A DNA stretch of 64,000 bases. It comes from Schistosoma mansoni (taxonomy: Eukaryota; Platyhelminthes; Trematoda; Strigeidida; Schistosomatidae). Under the pieces are notes generated by a model. That model was not told where the DNA came from, made no database searches, and saw nothing but the letters and a program-made list of their open reading frames with translations. The translations under genes and the position numbers were made by a program. How positions within the stretch are numbered: the stretch's first letter is position 1; the number at the start of each line of letters is the position of its first letter. Positions 36,340 to 48,307 of the stretch are shown here, piece after piece. Where the stretch lies: contig NC_031498.1 in NCBI RefSeq assembly GCF_000237925.1, forward strand, positions 3,332,229-3,396,228. The letters run 5' to 3'.

Positions 36340-36565
36340 TCTAATTAATAATCAAAATGGGTGCATGACTCATATATATGAGTGTATTTCCGACTAGGGT
36401 TGTAGTCATGGAATATATTGCCCTCTTCAGAACTTGGACTTCTCTTCTAGTTAGCAGGGCTGGGATGCATAGTAATATTTAGCTGATTTATTCATCGTAT
36501 CATTGAGTCTTCGTTCTGTTCTCAGATTAAGTGAAGTCGCAACCCCTTCAAACATAGCAAGATTC
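36340..36565 (+). repeat. family W repeat, second copy
   Basis: It shares TTAGCAGGGCTGGG, then TTCGTTCTGTTCTC and CCTTCAAAC, in the same order with the insert in CR1 copy C. Edges are approximate. Confidence 0.4.
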
Positions 36566-39500
36566 CTGTACTCTTTGCTGACTGGTTGGATAATCTTAGG
36601 GGTAGATTGTACTGCCAACTCACTAGCTGGTTTTCTTGCGGGACATGGTTAGGTTGGAATTGAACTGCATCACGTTCAGTGCCGAAATGGTTTGACATAT
36701 GCCCTTTAAAACTGTCTTGTCGTTTTGTTTTGTCCTCAGAGTAATGACAGTATTAGTGGTTGAAAGGCGATCGTTGAATAAAACAAGGGTTTCATTTCGT
36801 TCAAAACCGTTTTTTCTATGCTGGTATCTGATACTAAGTCAGTGAATTCTGCATGTCACTGCTTTAACTGACGATAAAAAGGTTGACAGGTTGACTGACT
36901 TTTGTTGATATCAGTCGCAGGTATTCTTTCAAGAGCTAAATAAAGTAATTAAGTGTCTAAACATCTAGATATTGAGACTTGTGTAATCAGCTATCGGGTC
37001 TATTTTTCATGTACTTGAATCGTGTTGATTTGAAATTGAAGTTGGTGGTAAGGTACTCTCTTGTACTATGATACGTTACGTAAAATGTTCATGTTCTTAA
37101 AACGTGAGAACATCAAATCAATGTTTTGAAATGGCCTTAAAATCAATCAGGACATCTTGCTTTGCAGAGCGTGTATGTGATAAAAACACAGGCAGTTTGT
37201 AGACTGGGAAGGAACTATTGCCAAGTTGACACGAAATCGTGGACGAATGGATCTCTACCTCAAGTAGTGGCCTTCAAACCGGGACAGCCATTGTCTGTAC
37301 AAATGTGTTATCCTTGACTCAGTGGTTATACGGTATTGTAACTAAGATAGGCTACAAAAGAACGGAGTGCTAACCTATCTTTTGAGAATTGTTCTTGGGT
37401 AATGTTTCGTCTCTCGTGTTATTTTCTCTGCCAAGTGCTCTCCAAATGCTTACAGGATTCCCCTGCTGTCCGTCCTGATACACTGCATGTTATGCGACAG
37501 CCCTCTTAATGCTCTTGGACATGAAACTATACTATTAATAGTAGATATATTTTTTGTTACGTCCCATTGAGTAGAGAAATCTCATTTCTGACTCTCTGAG
37601 ACTTAATGTATGCCATTTCTTCAGTGTAAACAAACAACCGGATACAATTAACACGTTTAAACAGAACAAAGGAATGACGCATAATATTTTTAGTACAATC
37701 AAAATCCTGAAAGATCTGAGTATGTCAATATCAAGTACTTTTTCGGTTAGGGTGAATTTTTATGACCTGTCACAATTAGTGCATCAAAGTGTGGGTATGA
37801 GAAATGTATGCATATGTAAAATCAAGTAATGGGGATGAAATTAGGTGCACGTGCCTGTAGATCGTGTGAAAAACAAATAAGGTGAAATGTGGTTGTTTGG
37901 ATAAACATTTCAGGTTGGATGAATATTCTGGATTTCTCTCCTATCAGGGACAGGGAGATTTGGCATTAAGTGAAACTCTTCGGCCACCTGCCTCTCTCTA
38001 TAGCTGGAAAAGCCTTTCTGAATTATTTTGATGCTTTAATAGGAATTCGGTGATTGTCGAAAAAAGAACTTGCTGCTGGTGGTTCAACCTGTAAATTTTC
38101 CTATTCTACGGGATTATTAGTCTTTCTTGTAACCTAACTATCCCTTGACACGAGTAAAGATCTCACGAAAAGACTTGTAGAAATATGGTCTACTTTATCA
38201 TTACTACTGCCCTAACAATAGACCTAGTCCTAAAATTGTAAATATGTCATGATGTGATTGCCTAATATATAAGATCTTACATGGACTTCACATCATTATC
38301 TACACTGACTCATCGTAACGTAACAATCACTAATACATGACGGAGAACACATTTTGCTGGAGAAAGAACAATATATTGAATATGAATAAAAGAGTTACAC
38401 AAGAATAACCACGCCTGCAAGGCTGATCCATGCCGTCTGATGAACTGAATTTTGAATGAATGTTACTGCATCCACCATTATTGACCTTCTGTTAGCGTCA
38501 CATGAAGAAAGTCTGTTTCCCCAGTTATCCCATGTTCAGCTTTGAAGATTATGGTTAGGATCCAATGCCACTACAGACTCTCCAGTATAGAACGTATCAC
38601 AATCGATACGAACTAATCTGTACTTTCAATTTTGTGTGGATACGGAATCGCTTCCCATTCAACTACAGTGTCTTGATGAATTACCTTCCTGTAATATGAA
38701 GATTTCTATAGATAAAACACGTACCTGCAAAAGTCAGACGTCTCAAAAAAGCAAGCAACATATGCTGACACGGGTAACGGCATGTTTGAAATGTCCTGGT
38801 GGTATATACCCCGGAACTTAAGTCAGACTCGTAATGAAATGGTCCATGGGTGAAAAACATAACTTAGTGTTTCATATTTAAAAGGCAGGTAGTTAATCAT
38901 TTTCAACTGATGCAGCACTTTGTCAGAGACAAACTCTGTGAGCTATTTAAAAACACCACGTAATCTTGTAGAAACGTTCAGCTGGTTGTTTCTAGCAACT
39001 GTTATTGATATCGCGTTTTTTATCCGTATATTTGAATGTTCCAGTTATATACTTTCATCATCAATGCATGCGACTGATCCTTGATCTCAAGACATCTGAC
39101 TATGTTATGATTACACTTTGTTGTTGATGGAATCGCCCAACAGTTAGGTGTGTGTTATGCCCAATGGCTCACATTCGTTTGAGGTTTAGCAAGTATCTTA
39201 TAAGACACTGCATAAAATATGGTGCCATTCGTGATATGACACGTAGGTAGTAGTTAAAGCTATAAAACAGGAATAAATTGTTCCATTTACATTAGTCAAC
39301 AAAAGTATGATTTTGCCAAGAGACTTAATGTCTACTTTTAAATGTTCGAATGCATATCAAATTAAATTTATCTCTTTATGGAATTCCCTACCAAGTATTG
39401 GATATCTAGACCCACCTACTCCAGCCATATATTGTTAATTTTCGTCAGATATTCTTATCTCTGAGGTTCTCGACACATAATAGGCCCGAAAATGTTTTAA

Positions 39501-40886
39501 AAGGTTTCTGACAGATAGGAAAGGCATAATTCTGATAAGTGAAGATAACACGTGCTCATTTTATCCATCTACAAAGTAAGAAGATTCGTATAGAGTGTAG
39601 CGGTAAACAAATCCCTAAGATCAATAACTCTGTAAGTGTTCAACATTTGATGCTGACCACATTAGTTTTGATGGATTCACCCTACTGAAGGCGGCCGGTC
39701 ATGCATACGCACCAGATCACCAGTTGGAACGCTGAGCTCAACTTCTCCTACAACCTCTAGCCAGTTTAGGCTAGTCTTTCCTCAACATACTGATAACTTA
39801 TGAAATATACCTTCGAACCATCTCCGCTTCTAACTATTGATTTCACTGGGTGGGAACGTTTCAAATACAGGTGTTACTGGTTAAGCAGTTCTCAAACGCC
39901 AAATACCTATGGCATCCTCAAGAGCGTTATAAATATCAGTCTGTTGTCTTCAATTGCTTATCTGTTGCGGAGAGAAAACCTCAAGGACTCGTGTTGTCAG
40001 TAAACCGTGAGGCTTTAAAACCATATGTAATAACATGAGTCTACGTCTCGTGACTGTGAGCCCATCCTTCGAGTGGCCTTAGGTAGTGAAGGGTACATCA
40101 TAAAGTCGTTTAAGATGGTCTATAACCATCAATGTACAAACAGCTTTGTGTTATCTGATCCATGGAGTAGGTGTTTGCCTAATAATGTAAACAAATTGAA
40201 TCTCACACCCTTACACTCTTTCGAGTTGCATCAGGCAGTAAAAGTTCTTAAGAAAAAACGTCACAATAAAATAACTGTTATCTATGTCAAGAACATGAAG
40301 TCCGAATTCGCTCAAAATAAGTGTGTAGGGAATTATTCGCTAGCTTTTCCAACTCTGCTCGATGTGTTTATTGTGCTACATCAAAACGAAATGTTGAGAG
40401 AACATTACAGATCAAATATCCGGACATCTGAAAGGAAAAGAACACATAGATAGCTGCCACTAGAAACTGCCCACTTTACGTTTCTACAAGATTACTTTGT
40501 TTTAGAGAGTTTCAATTTGCAAAGTCTAGTTGATGCATACACACTAACCTTGGAGTCGCCTACACTGGCCATATTTATTTCTGCGATGTACTTAAACCTC
40601 ACTTTGCTAAAAGTGTTTTTCTGCATCGTGCAATACATGAAAATCAACTTTAAACTGAAATTTCCAAGCTTTTAATTCTATCAATGAACTAGAAACAATA
40701 TGGGAACTTATGAAAGCTATTTGGGTTTTTAAGTGGGTTTATCATAACCGTTATACATTTGTCTTTTTCGCCACATGAAGCCCTGAAAGTCTGGAGAACT
40801 CATTAGACTCATTAACTATGTAGATTCACTATAATATTACTATTTTTAATAAACTATCCACTTGAAAACTATTTTCTGATTATAAG
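36566..40886. other. long unassigned stretch
   Basis: About 4.3 kb with no gene or repeat that I can name. Short open frames exist (for example 40073-40453, 126 codons, plus) but have no recognisable motif or splice context. Mosaic remains of old repeats seem likely. Confidence 0.35.
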
Positions 40887-41072
40887 CAAAGATAGCTGGT
40901 GACTCGCAGTGGAATCCAGGACTTGCGTTTAGTACTATTTGAGACTCGTCAGCTGGATGTACATGCATCTCAGAGTCGATGTTCACTCTGGGACTCGAAC
41001 CAAGTACCTTTCGCCTCAAACACCATCGCGTTATCCACTCAGCCACTGAGTCCTGATAGCCACTTGCTTGTG
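40887..41072 (-). mobile_element. SMalpha SINE with degenerate hammerhead
   Basis: On the minus strand: a tRNA-like head (GTGGCTGAGTGGATAACGCG as A box, GGTTCGAGTCCC as B box), then a hammerhead reading ACAUCCAG-CUGACGA-GUCUCAAAUAGUAC-UAAAC-GCAAGUC-CUGGAU. Stem I (AUCCAG/CUGGAU) is perfect and stem III closes on a GCAA loop. GAAA has become UAAA, so the catalytic G12 is lost, and stem II has a mismatch. Cleavage is not expected. SMalpha hammerheads are known from schistosomes. Confidence 0.85.
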
Positions 41073-41384
41073 CAGTGAGGTGGAGTTTAAATTCACTAAT
41101 TATTGTTTGCAAGTGAATTTAAACATCAATGGGGAGATTCAAACAAACAATACAAAGTGTATTTTCTGGTTAGTTTACAACTTCGTAAAATTCGTCGCGG
41201 TTATTACAACATTAGCTGTTGGGTTCGTCTATCGGTTACGTTTGTACGTGTAGCCGGGCATTTTCAGAGAATCTCTACGAACCTCATCAGCGGATTTACT
41301 TCCAAAGCAGCTCTATCTGTTCACTTGGTTGGTGCTTTATATTAAAGTGTAGTTTTCATTGCCAACTTTATGCTGACTACTAAT

Positions 41385-41540
41385 GGTTCCCCAATCTCCC
41401 TGTTTTGGGGAAATCCCCAAAGTTTGGGGAAATTTTGGGGGTTTTGTGCCATTTCCCCAAAATTTTCTATAACCGCTTCCCCAAAACAGGTAAAATTTTT
41501 CCCCAAAGTGGGGAGTTTGGGTTTAGGGCGGGCTTTTTTA
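41385..41540. repeat. CCCCAAA/TTTGGGG palindrome block with G-quadruplex motif
   Basis: About 150 bp in which runs of four or five G and four C recur, mostly as TTTGGGG and CCCCAAA, forming many short inverted repeats. Four G runs at 41510-41513, 41519-41521, 41526-41528 and 41530-41532, with loops of 5, 4 and 1 nt, make a canonical G-quadruplex motif. Frames stay open on both strands here only because of the composition. Confidence 0.85.
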
Positions 41541-42269
41541 GTACTCATCAATATATTATACAAGATATTGGACAGCTCATCAAACGAAAAGTAAACCTCA
41601 GCAGCCCTATCTTTTCTACTTTACTGCTGTCAGACAGACCATTACAAGTAAAAATTGTATAATCATTATAGGCATGTAGGCAATCGCACATTCAAAGCAC
41701 TACTCATGTCTTGTAAAACCAAGTAGTACTCCTGTTTGTTGGTGAGTTGTAAACAAGGAGGGCAAACTAACCGTAGTTAGTGTAATTCAGTCATCCTCAA
41801 TATATTATGCTGATTGGAGAAGAATTGGGTCATATGAAACTCAAGGGTGACTAGACCAAGGTTTAACACTTGTTCGCAAAGCCACCGATCGTGTGGTTTA
41901 GGAAGATGAAGTCTTACTGGTTCCAATAATCGTCAAAATTAGGGAACTTTTAGACTAAATAATAGGTTACGGCGGTATATATATTTACTTCTATTGTTTT
42001 CAAAATTTCGAAAACTACCGCCTTGTTGGTCTGTTCCCTCTGTAGTTATGCCATTAATTACTTCAATATCTGATAATTAAAGTCTTGTTTTTTGTTCTGT
42101 TTCAAAGTGCAGAATTTATAGATGACGCACCTTTGTGTTGCCTATAATTTTGGTTTAGACGTCCCATCATGTGAGGTCTCTAACTTCCTGCTTAGACCAC
42201 ATCATCAGCATCTATCATGAAGAATCAATATTGTATACAATTTTTGAGGTTAACTTTAGACAGCTTCCC

Positions 42270-42770
42270 ATCTTTCTTTTATAATCCAGTAATTTCCAAC
42301 CTAAGGACCATGTCCTAATACTTGATTGCCCGTCCAAGTCCCTACTTTTATACGTATTTAGTTGTATATACTTCATACCACGACACCAATTGGTGTCGTG
42401 ATGTGAAAGAAAGCTGCAAAGGGCTAGCTTCTGTTGGTCCTTCACGACTCCCTGGCTGGGGTCCGAGAGATGGTGCAACACAGTGGCTAGAGACGTTATC
42501 AGATATGGCTCAGAATAGAAGCCAGTGGCGATCCTGCTGTAACCTTCTTCTACTTTCTTCATAAAGAGTGGCTATAACTTTCCTAACTGAGAGAGCTCTT
42601 CTGGTTGTACATTTCAGTTCCCCCCATCATTACTCTTCTCCTTTTCTTTTTTTTCCTTCTTTTATATATACACATCTTCTTCCTTCTCCCATTCTCATTA
42701 TTTTGCGTGGCGCATATGTATCCGGTGCCCTTTGTACCAATATATATGTGATTAAATAAATAAAGTATAT
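42270..42770 (+). mobile_element. 3' end of RTE-like LINE (lineage 1)
   Basis: The plus frame reads LPGWGPRDGATQWLETLSDM then AQNRSQWRSCCNLL and a stop at 42562, a C-terminus common in schistosome RTE elements. A 3' UTR follows and ends at about 42770 with GTGGCGCATATGTATCCGG...TTGTACCAATATATATGTG and ATTAAATAAATAAA. That tail is the same as in family X. The 5' edge is uncertain. Confidence 0.7.
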
Positions 42771-42939
42771 ACTTCATTATTCCCCATCAATAAACTAAGC
42801 GGTCCTCTACTTGCCCTATCAAAAGTACATGTCAGAAGTTCCAAATAAAATTCAATTAGCCGTAAATAAGAACGATGGTAGTAAGATTATTTCATTTCCC
42901 GACATCGGATTAACGTAAACATCTATTTTAAGAGATGGT

Positions 42940-43108
42940 TAGTGGCTAGCAGTATAATCCAGGACGCTTGTTTCGTCCTATTTGGGACTAGTCAGTTAGA
43001 CATACCTACATCCCATAGTCGATGTTCACTCTGGGACTTGAACCTAGCAATTTTATCTCCAAACATTGAGTTATCCACTTGGCTACTAAGTTCAGATAGC
43101 CATTGCAC
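42940..43108 (-). mobile_element. SMalpha SINE with degenerate hammerhead
   Basis: On the minus strand: tRNA-like head (B box GGTTCAAGTCCC), then CUGACUA-GUCCCAAAUAGGAC-GAAAC-AAGCGUC. Stem II (GUCC/GGAC) and GAAA are perfect. The CUGANGA box reads CUGACUA, so G8, the general acid, is replaced by U. It should be inactive. It lies about 315 bp upstream of the galactosyltransferase start. Confidence 0.85.
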
Positions 43109-43422
43109 AAGTACCTCCTGAGTTCCACTGATAGTGACCATCCGCTTTTGCTTAAAGTGCTTGTGACTTATAAGAAATATCGAGGCAAACTGCATAGAAT
43201 GCACACATACCAAAGAAGATTGATTCATTTCAGTCAATATCAGTTGGTTATCGAACTTGACATTATTGATTATATCTGGTGTTTCCACTGTGTATAGCAT
43301 AGATGATAAGTGGTAATCTGATCATTCTATACATTCGCTTTCCTCATGTATGTGTCGTTTTGTTTGACTTAAAACCGTACTATTATTATTTTGTCACAGA
43401 GTTTCATAATCTGGTCCTCAAT

Positions 43423-43876
43423 ATGGTTCAAAAATGCAGTGGTTTAAACAGGTTGGTGCATACACTGGTAAGATGTTTTCAATCACATATAAACATCCTT
43501 AGTCTAAGTTACGATTGAATGATGTGAAATTATTTTTAATCGGATTAGGGTTCGTATTTTTATTGAATTGGATTGTTACTTTATCATGGACACCGAAATT
43601 TAAATGTTTGTCAGACGGTAGCTTGCTTCAGAGCACAAAACAATATTCCATGTTTTCTTTAAGTACGTTTCCCTGATTTTTCTTATAACTCATCTATTAT
43701 AGCTGATGTTAGTTATGCTCAAAATCTTGCCAATAAGATTAATATATATTGTTATATCCTAACGGAACCACAGTCACATCTAACCAAAGCTTATCATGTT
43801 CAAACAACTTGGGCTCGAAGGTGTACTCGTTTTAGTTTTATAAGTTCAAAAGCGGAAAAATTAATGAAAATGCTTG
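43423..43876 (+). CDS. C1GALT1: C1GALT1-like exons 1-3 with two micro-introns
   Basis: Exon 1 MVQKCSGLNRLVHTL (15 codons), a 35-nt intron 43468-43502 (GTAAGA...CCTTAG), exon 2 with the signal anchor, a 40-nt intron 43663-43702 (GTACGT...TTATAG), and exon 3 with the start of the catalytic domain ending LMKMLG. Without splicing the frame closes in both introns. Tiny introns at the 5' end followed by long ones (here 1.6, 4.7 and 1.8 kb) are a described schistosome pattern. Confidence 0.85.
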
Positions 43877-46800
43877 GTAAGTCACAAAAGCGATCTTATT
43901 TTTTATCTTTGTCTAGAAAATTTTATCAATTCGTTTGTATGAAGTAAAGAAAATGTGTAATGTTCATAGGCATAAGAAATTTATATTCCAAGTACTTAAA
44001 TTCTTGTGTAATAGCATTTCATTTTGTACGGTGATCTACGTCAAACAGAAAATTTATATTAAAGTGTAATTCATCATTCAAAGGCGCACAATTCACCTCC
44101 ATGCATAGTCTGCTTATAAGTCATTCCAAAGCAACTAAAAAACATAAGCAATTGGCTTTTTTATGAGACCACTCCCCGGGCCTTTGATATATAGGTCTAA
44201 TCCACAAGACAATGGAGGAATTTCAGGAGTTACAGTTTCGTAGTGGCCACTGACCAAAATAGGTTCACTCACTCTTGGTCACACCAGGGCATTTAGAGGC
44301 ATTACTCTTTAAGACGAGTGTGCCGATCAAGTTGTCATAACTTTGATCTGCGGTTTTACTAGTCATAAAAAACATTGTTCATTATAACTGTTTCACACTA
44401 TTGTTAGATTGTTTTGTTTTCGGGAAGACGGCTGTTCACGAAATTGAGAGGGCGAAAAAAGGGTCCGGCGCTTTAACCGTGTTGATATTATTTATTGTTA
44501 TATATTTTAATAATAATAAATAATACCAACACGGTGGTGGACACGGAAGGTCCACCTAGAGGAGTTGGGAAACCCTGGTTCCAAACCACTGGTACACACA
44601 GACTCAAGGATCTTGAGGTAACAAAAGGTGTATGGACCTATTATTGGTCACCGGCTACTATGGGACTGGATCTCTTAACGTTGCTCCGCTACCTTGTGGA
44701 TTAAACCTTCAGGTCAAACGTTGAGGGTGTGACCCCTAAGAAAACCACCTGCTTCGGTCTGGGCACCCGGGCAGTATCATAGCCCTCACACAAATCCATG
44801 ATAACTGCTACTGGCCTCATTCCCGATCGTTGCTGCTACCTTGACGTGGTGGTCGGGCTTGCCTATCGTGATGAATCAATCGAGCTATACTGGCTGGAAC
44901 AATCGTTCCTCAAGGTCCTACCATGCCAGGCAGGTCGTTTGAAGAGCGGTGAGACTAAAAGCAGCAAACCCAAGGTCCGAAGGCGAAGTCGTACTACTGA
45001 CTGTACAGAGGTGTGACAGCAGTTAGGTGTTTCCTTCAGACAACCAGCATGACAGCGATGCTGCCTTCTCACAAGGAGGGGTGGGGTTAGAAAAGGTCGA
45101 CCCTAAAAATGCACACCTCGCCTTACCCCACGGATATCCGTCTCCGGCAGTAAGGTCCTTTGAAGAACGGAGCTAACACAAAAACTACCCACAAAAAGAT
45201 CGTGTGTGACCGACCTCAAGCAGTTGTCCCTTGGGCACTGCGGTCACGCTCTCAGGTCATTAAGACCACTTCTACCCAACTTCCTTTTCAGGTACCCCTA
45301 GAAGAACCCTTCCATGGTGTGGGTAACCGGAAAGTGTTAACTGCCCTCATACCTCGAACAGCACTCAAGACCACTGACTGACTGACTGGCCTCATTGTTA
45401 TTGTGTGGCGCATATATATCTGGTACCCCCTTATGTCAATGTTTATGTGTTCAAGTAAAATAAAGTATTAAGTTTCCTATTTATTTACCTATAGCTGTTG
45501 ATAGGACGCAAAATTATGTTAAACATTCTTGGATTTCAATGCGTGAAACACTTCGTGCATTATATAAACAAACTTACAAAGCGGCATATTTTCTTAAAGC
45601 TGATGACACAACTTATGTGATTATGGAAAACTTAAGAAATGCTTTAGAATACACAGATCCTCGTAAACCATTTATTATGGGTCATATCTATAAGGTTAGT
45701 CGTTTAAAGTTTATTATTATTACTACCTAATTTTGAGTAGTAAGGGATTTTTATTAATCTTACTGTTGTAAATTGTATTCATGCAAGTTTTAAAACGTTG
45801 TTACTTGTGGTACTTCACAGTAGTGGTAGCTATGAATCTCTTAAGCGGAAATACCTCGACACCTACTTGGGTGTTTGAAAGGGACCACAGTTACTGATAA
45901 GGACTTATAATTGCAAAAAAGTAGTTTCTCTGGGCCCTTGCTGGATGAGCATTCTGCAAAGCATGCAAACTGATACTGTAAAACCGGTCATTGACGTCAA
46001 TGAGGCTTATTATAAGCCTGCAGTTGTGTCAAAACTTTCACCCATCCTGATTGAACTTTAGTTGTTCTTGGAATGGGAAGCCTCAACTCAGGACGTCTTG
46101 TGTCGTAAGACTTCGTGTAATGTACTGAGCCATCTGCAACGCAAAGTTCTACCAAGTTATATCGTAAAATTAGATTTGAATGAACGATATACATTCCTAA
46201 GAAAACGATGCCGATAACTCGAGGCTAATGGAGCGATGGATCCATTAGGGAAAAACTAGTTGCTTCACTACAATAGATATTTTAATGATGATTTCTGTTA
46301 TAACTTGTACCGCCTGGATGCCCTGTTAATGTATAACGTGATATTACCGCCAATTAGAGAGCAGTGATTTATCGGTCGGACCAATGACACACGAAACCTG
46401 TACGTGCAGTCTAGAATACTTATCAATCCTGCTATCTACCTAGCTTAGCCAGTTAAATCCAGAACACCAATCTCAACCTCTGCGGTACAAATCATTTATT
46501 TCAAACATTCTGGGTTTATATACCAAACAGACAGACCACATCGTACCATAAAATCGGAAAACAACATTTGTACAAGATTTAGCTAAATGTGGCTGTGAAT
46601 AAGGGAGATAGTAAATGATAGACAGGGCATAATTCAAGAATGGTAAATCGTATAACAATAGCTCATAAGTCAAAATAACGCTTATAATAAGAGAGACATG
46701 AATATGCATAGTATTGGTTCATAAATGGATCCCAAAGTTACCATTCACCATAACAATTCCACAAGATGTAACGACCCGCTCTTAAGCAGTTACATGTACA

Positions 46801-48248
46801 TCATCATACATTGATGGTCTGAGAAAGGGCTGTATATGTTGTTGATGAATTGATAAAAGGATTTTTCGTCTGGTAAGCTTGATGATTAATAACCCATGAA
46901 TAGGTGAGTTTATGGAATGTAATGTGCGCTCAAATAGATCTAATAGTGTTTGGGATACGTCAACACTTCCAGCATTGACAACCTCTAAAACGAACCGTAT
47001 GCGGCAGTCGTTATATATATACATATATATCACCCTGATGCACTACGCTTGTTGCACCTACACAAAAACACATTTTCCACAGAACTTTTCTTTGAAGGAT
47101 AAATAGTATTTCTGATACAGTTTATTTTCACGACCCAATAGTATAGCTCCACTTTGAAAAAATTGATTTTCTTGTGTATTATTAGATTAAAATTCATTCG
47201 CCATAGATCAGTGCCTTAATGGTTTGAAAATTAGTCTTTCATCCATTTAGTCATACTTTCGAATCCCACTTCACCTACTACTGCTTAATTGTCTGAGTAG
47301 TACCGCTAGCCTTCACGAAAGTGGTATAGCTTAAAAACCGAATATACAAACTTGTATTTGACTAATTTGCATTATTAATTGTTAGTCTATTAATTGAAAT
47401 AAATATTTAGTCTGAAAACTTTGATTTTGTAAGACAATTCCCATACTGTTTCTTTGTAGATAGAGACAATTATGGATACTTAACAATAATAAAACTATGT
47501 ATGTCGGTTCATACTCCTACCAAACTACCAATCAGACTAATTAGCGCTTAAGTATCACCTATGGATACAACCCCGGCACAGTCCATTGTTAGCTAATGTT
47601 TTGCCACACTTCAGCTTTTAAATAAATTTCTAGACCTAAGAGGAAGTTAAAAAACTAAAATCTACCATTTTACTCTGCGTCAATAAAGACCTCTGAAAAC
47701 TATTTTTCCATAAATGCAAGTGTCATGAGCAATTCATCGAAATTGAGTTGAGATTCCTCATGTTAAATGTGAATAACCGACACTCATTACCTTTTGTTAA
47801 TGTAGCTCCAGTTCTCCCCAACCTCATCTACATTCCTTTACCCGTACATATATAAAGCTTGTTGCAATTAATTGTTCAAAATTCGTCAGTTTCTTATTGT
47901 ATACAAACGTAACCTGTAATCTAATTAAAATAAATTACACTTTTTCTGTTTGTGGAAATATGTGTTGTTTGAAGTTTATTCAGGATAATTATCATAATAA
48001 TACTTTATAATGATCATCGCCACACTTAAGAATATCATCTTTATAATATTCTGATTTTGTATTTAGATGATTGTGACGATTTCTTTATTGTTACAAATCT
48101 AAAAAATACTTTGTTTCATAATTAACTGTTAGTTCGAGTGTTTAAATGAACTAAGTCCATCTTGTTAGTTGCCTGATTAAAGGTAATACATACACAGATA
48201 TGCTGTTTGTTTGTTTTTTGGTTCAGGTTTAAATTAAAGCGAAAGATT

Positions 48249-48307
<59 letters not shown>

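Larger units (their letters stand above)
44420..45465 (+). mobile_element. family X copy interrupted by family Y
   Basis: Family X runs from 44420 to about 44796 and resumes with its tail at about 45404-45465 (GTGTGGCGCATATATATCTGG onward). The interval holds the family Y retroposon. The left part also contains a 25-bp hairpin insertion. It is older than the 23.7- and 28.2-kb copies judging from its divergence. Confidence 0.75.

Noticed and set aside
41342-41662. Overlapping frames on both strands of 70-85 codons
   Set aside because: They arise from the CCCCAAA/TTTGGGG palindromic composition and look like low-complexity translation.
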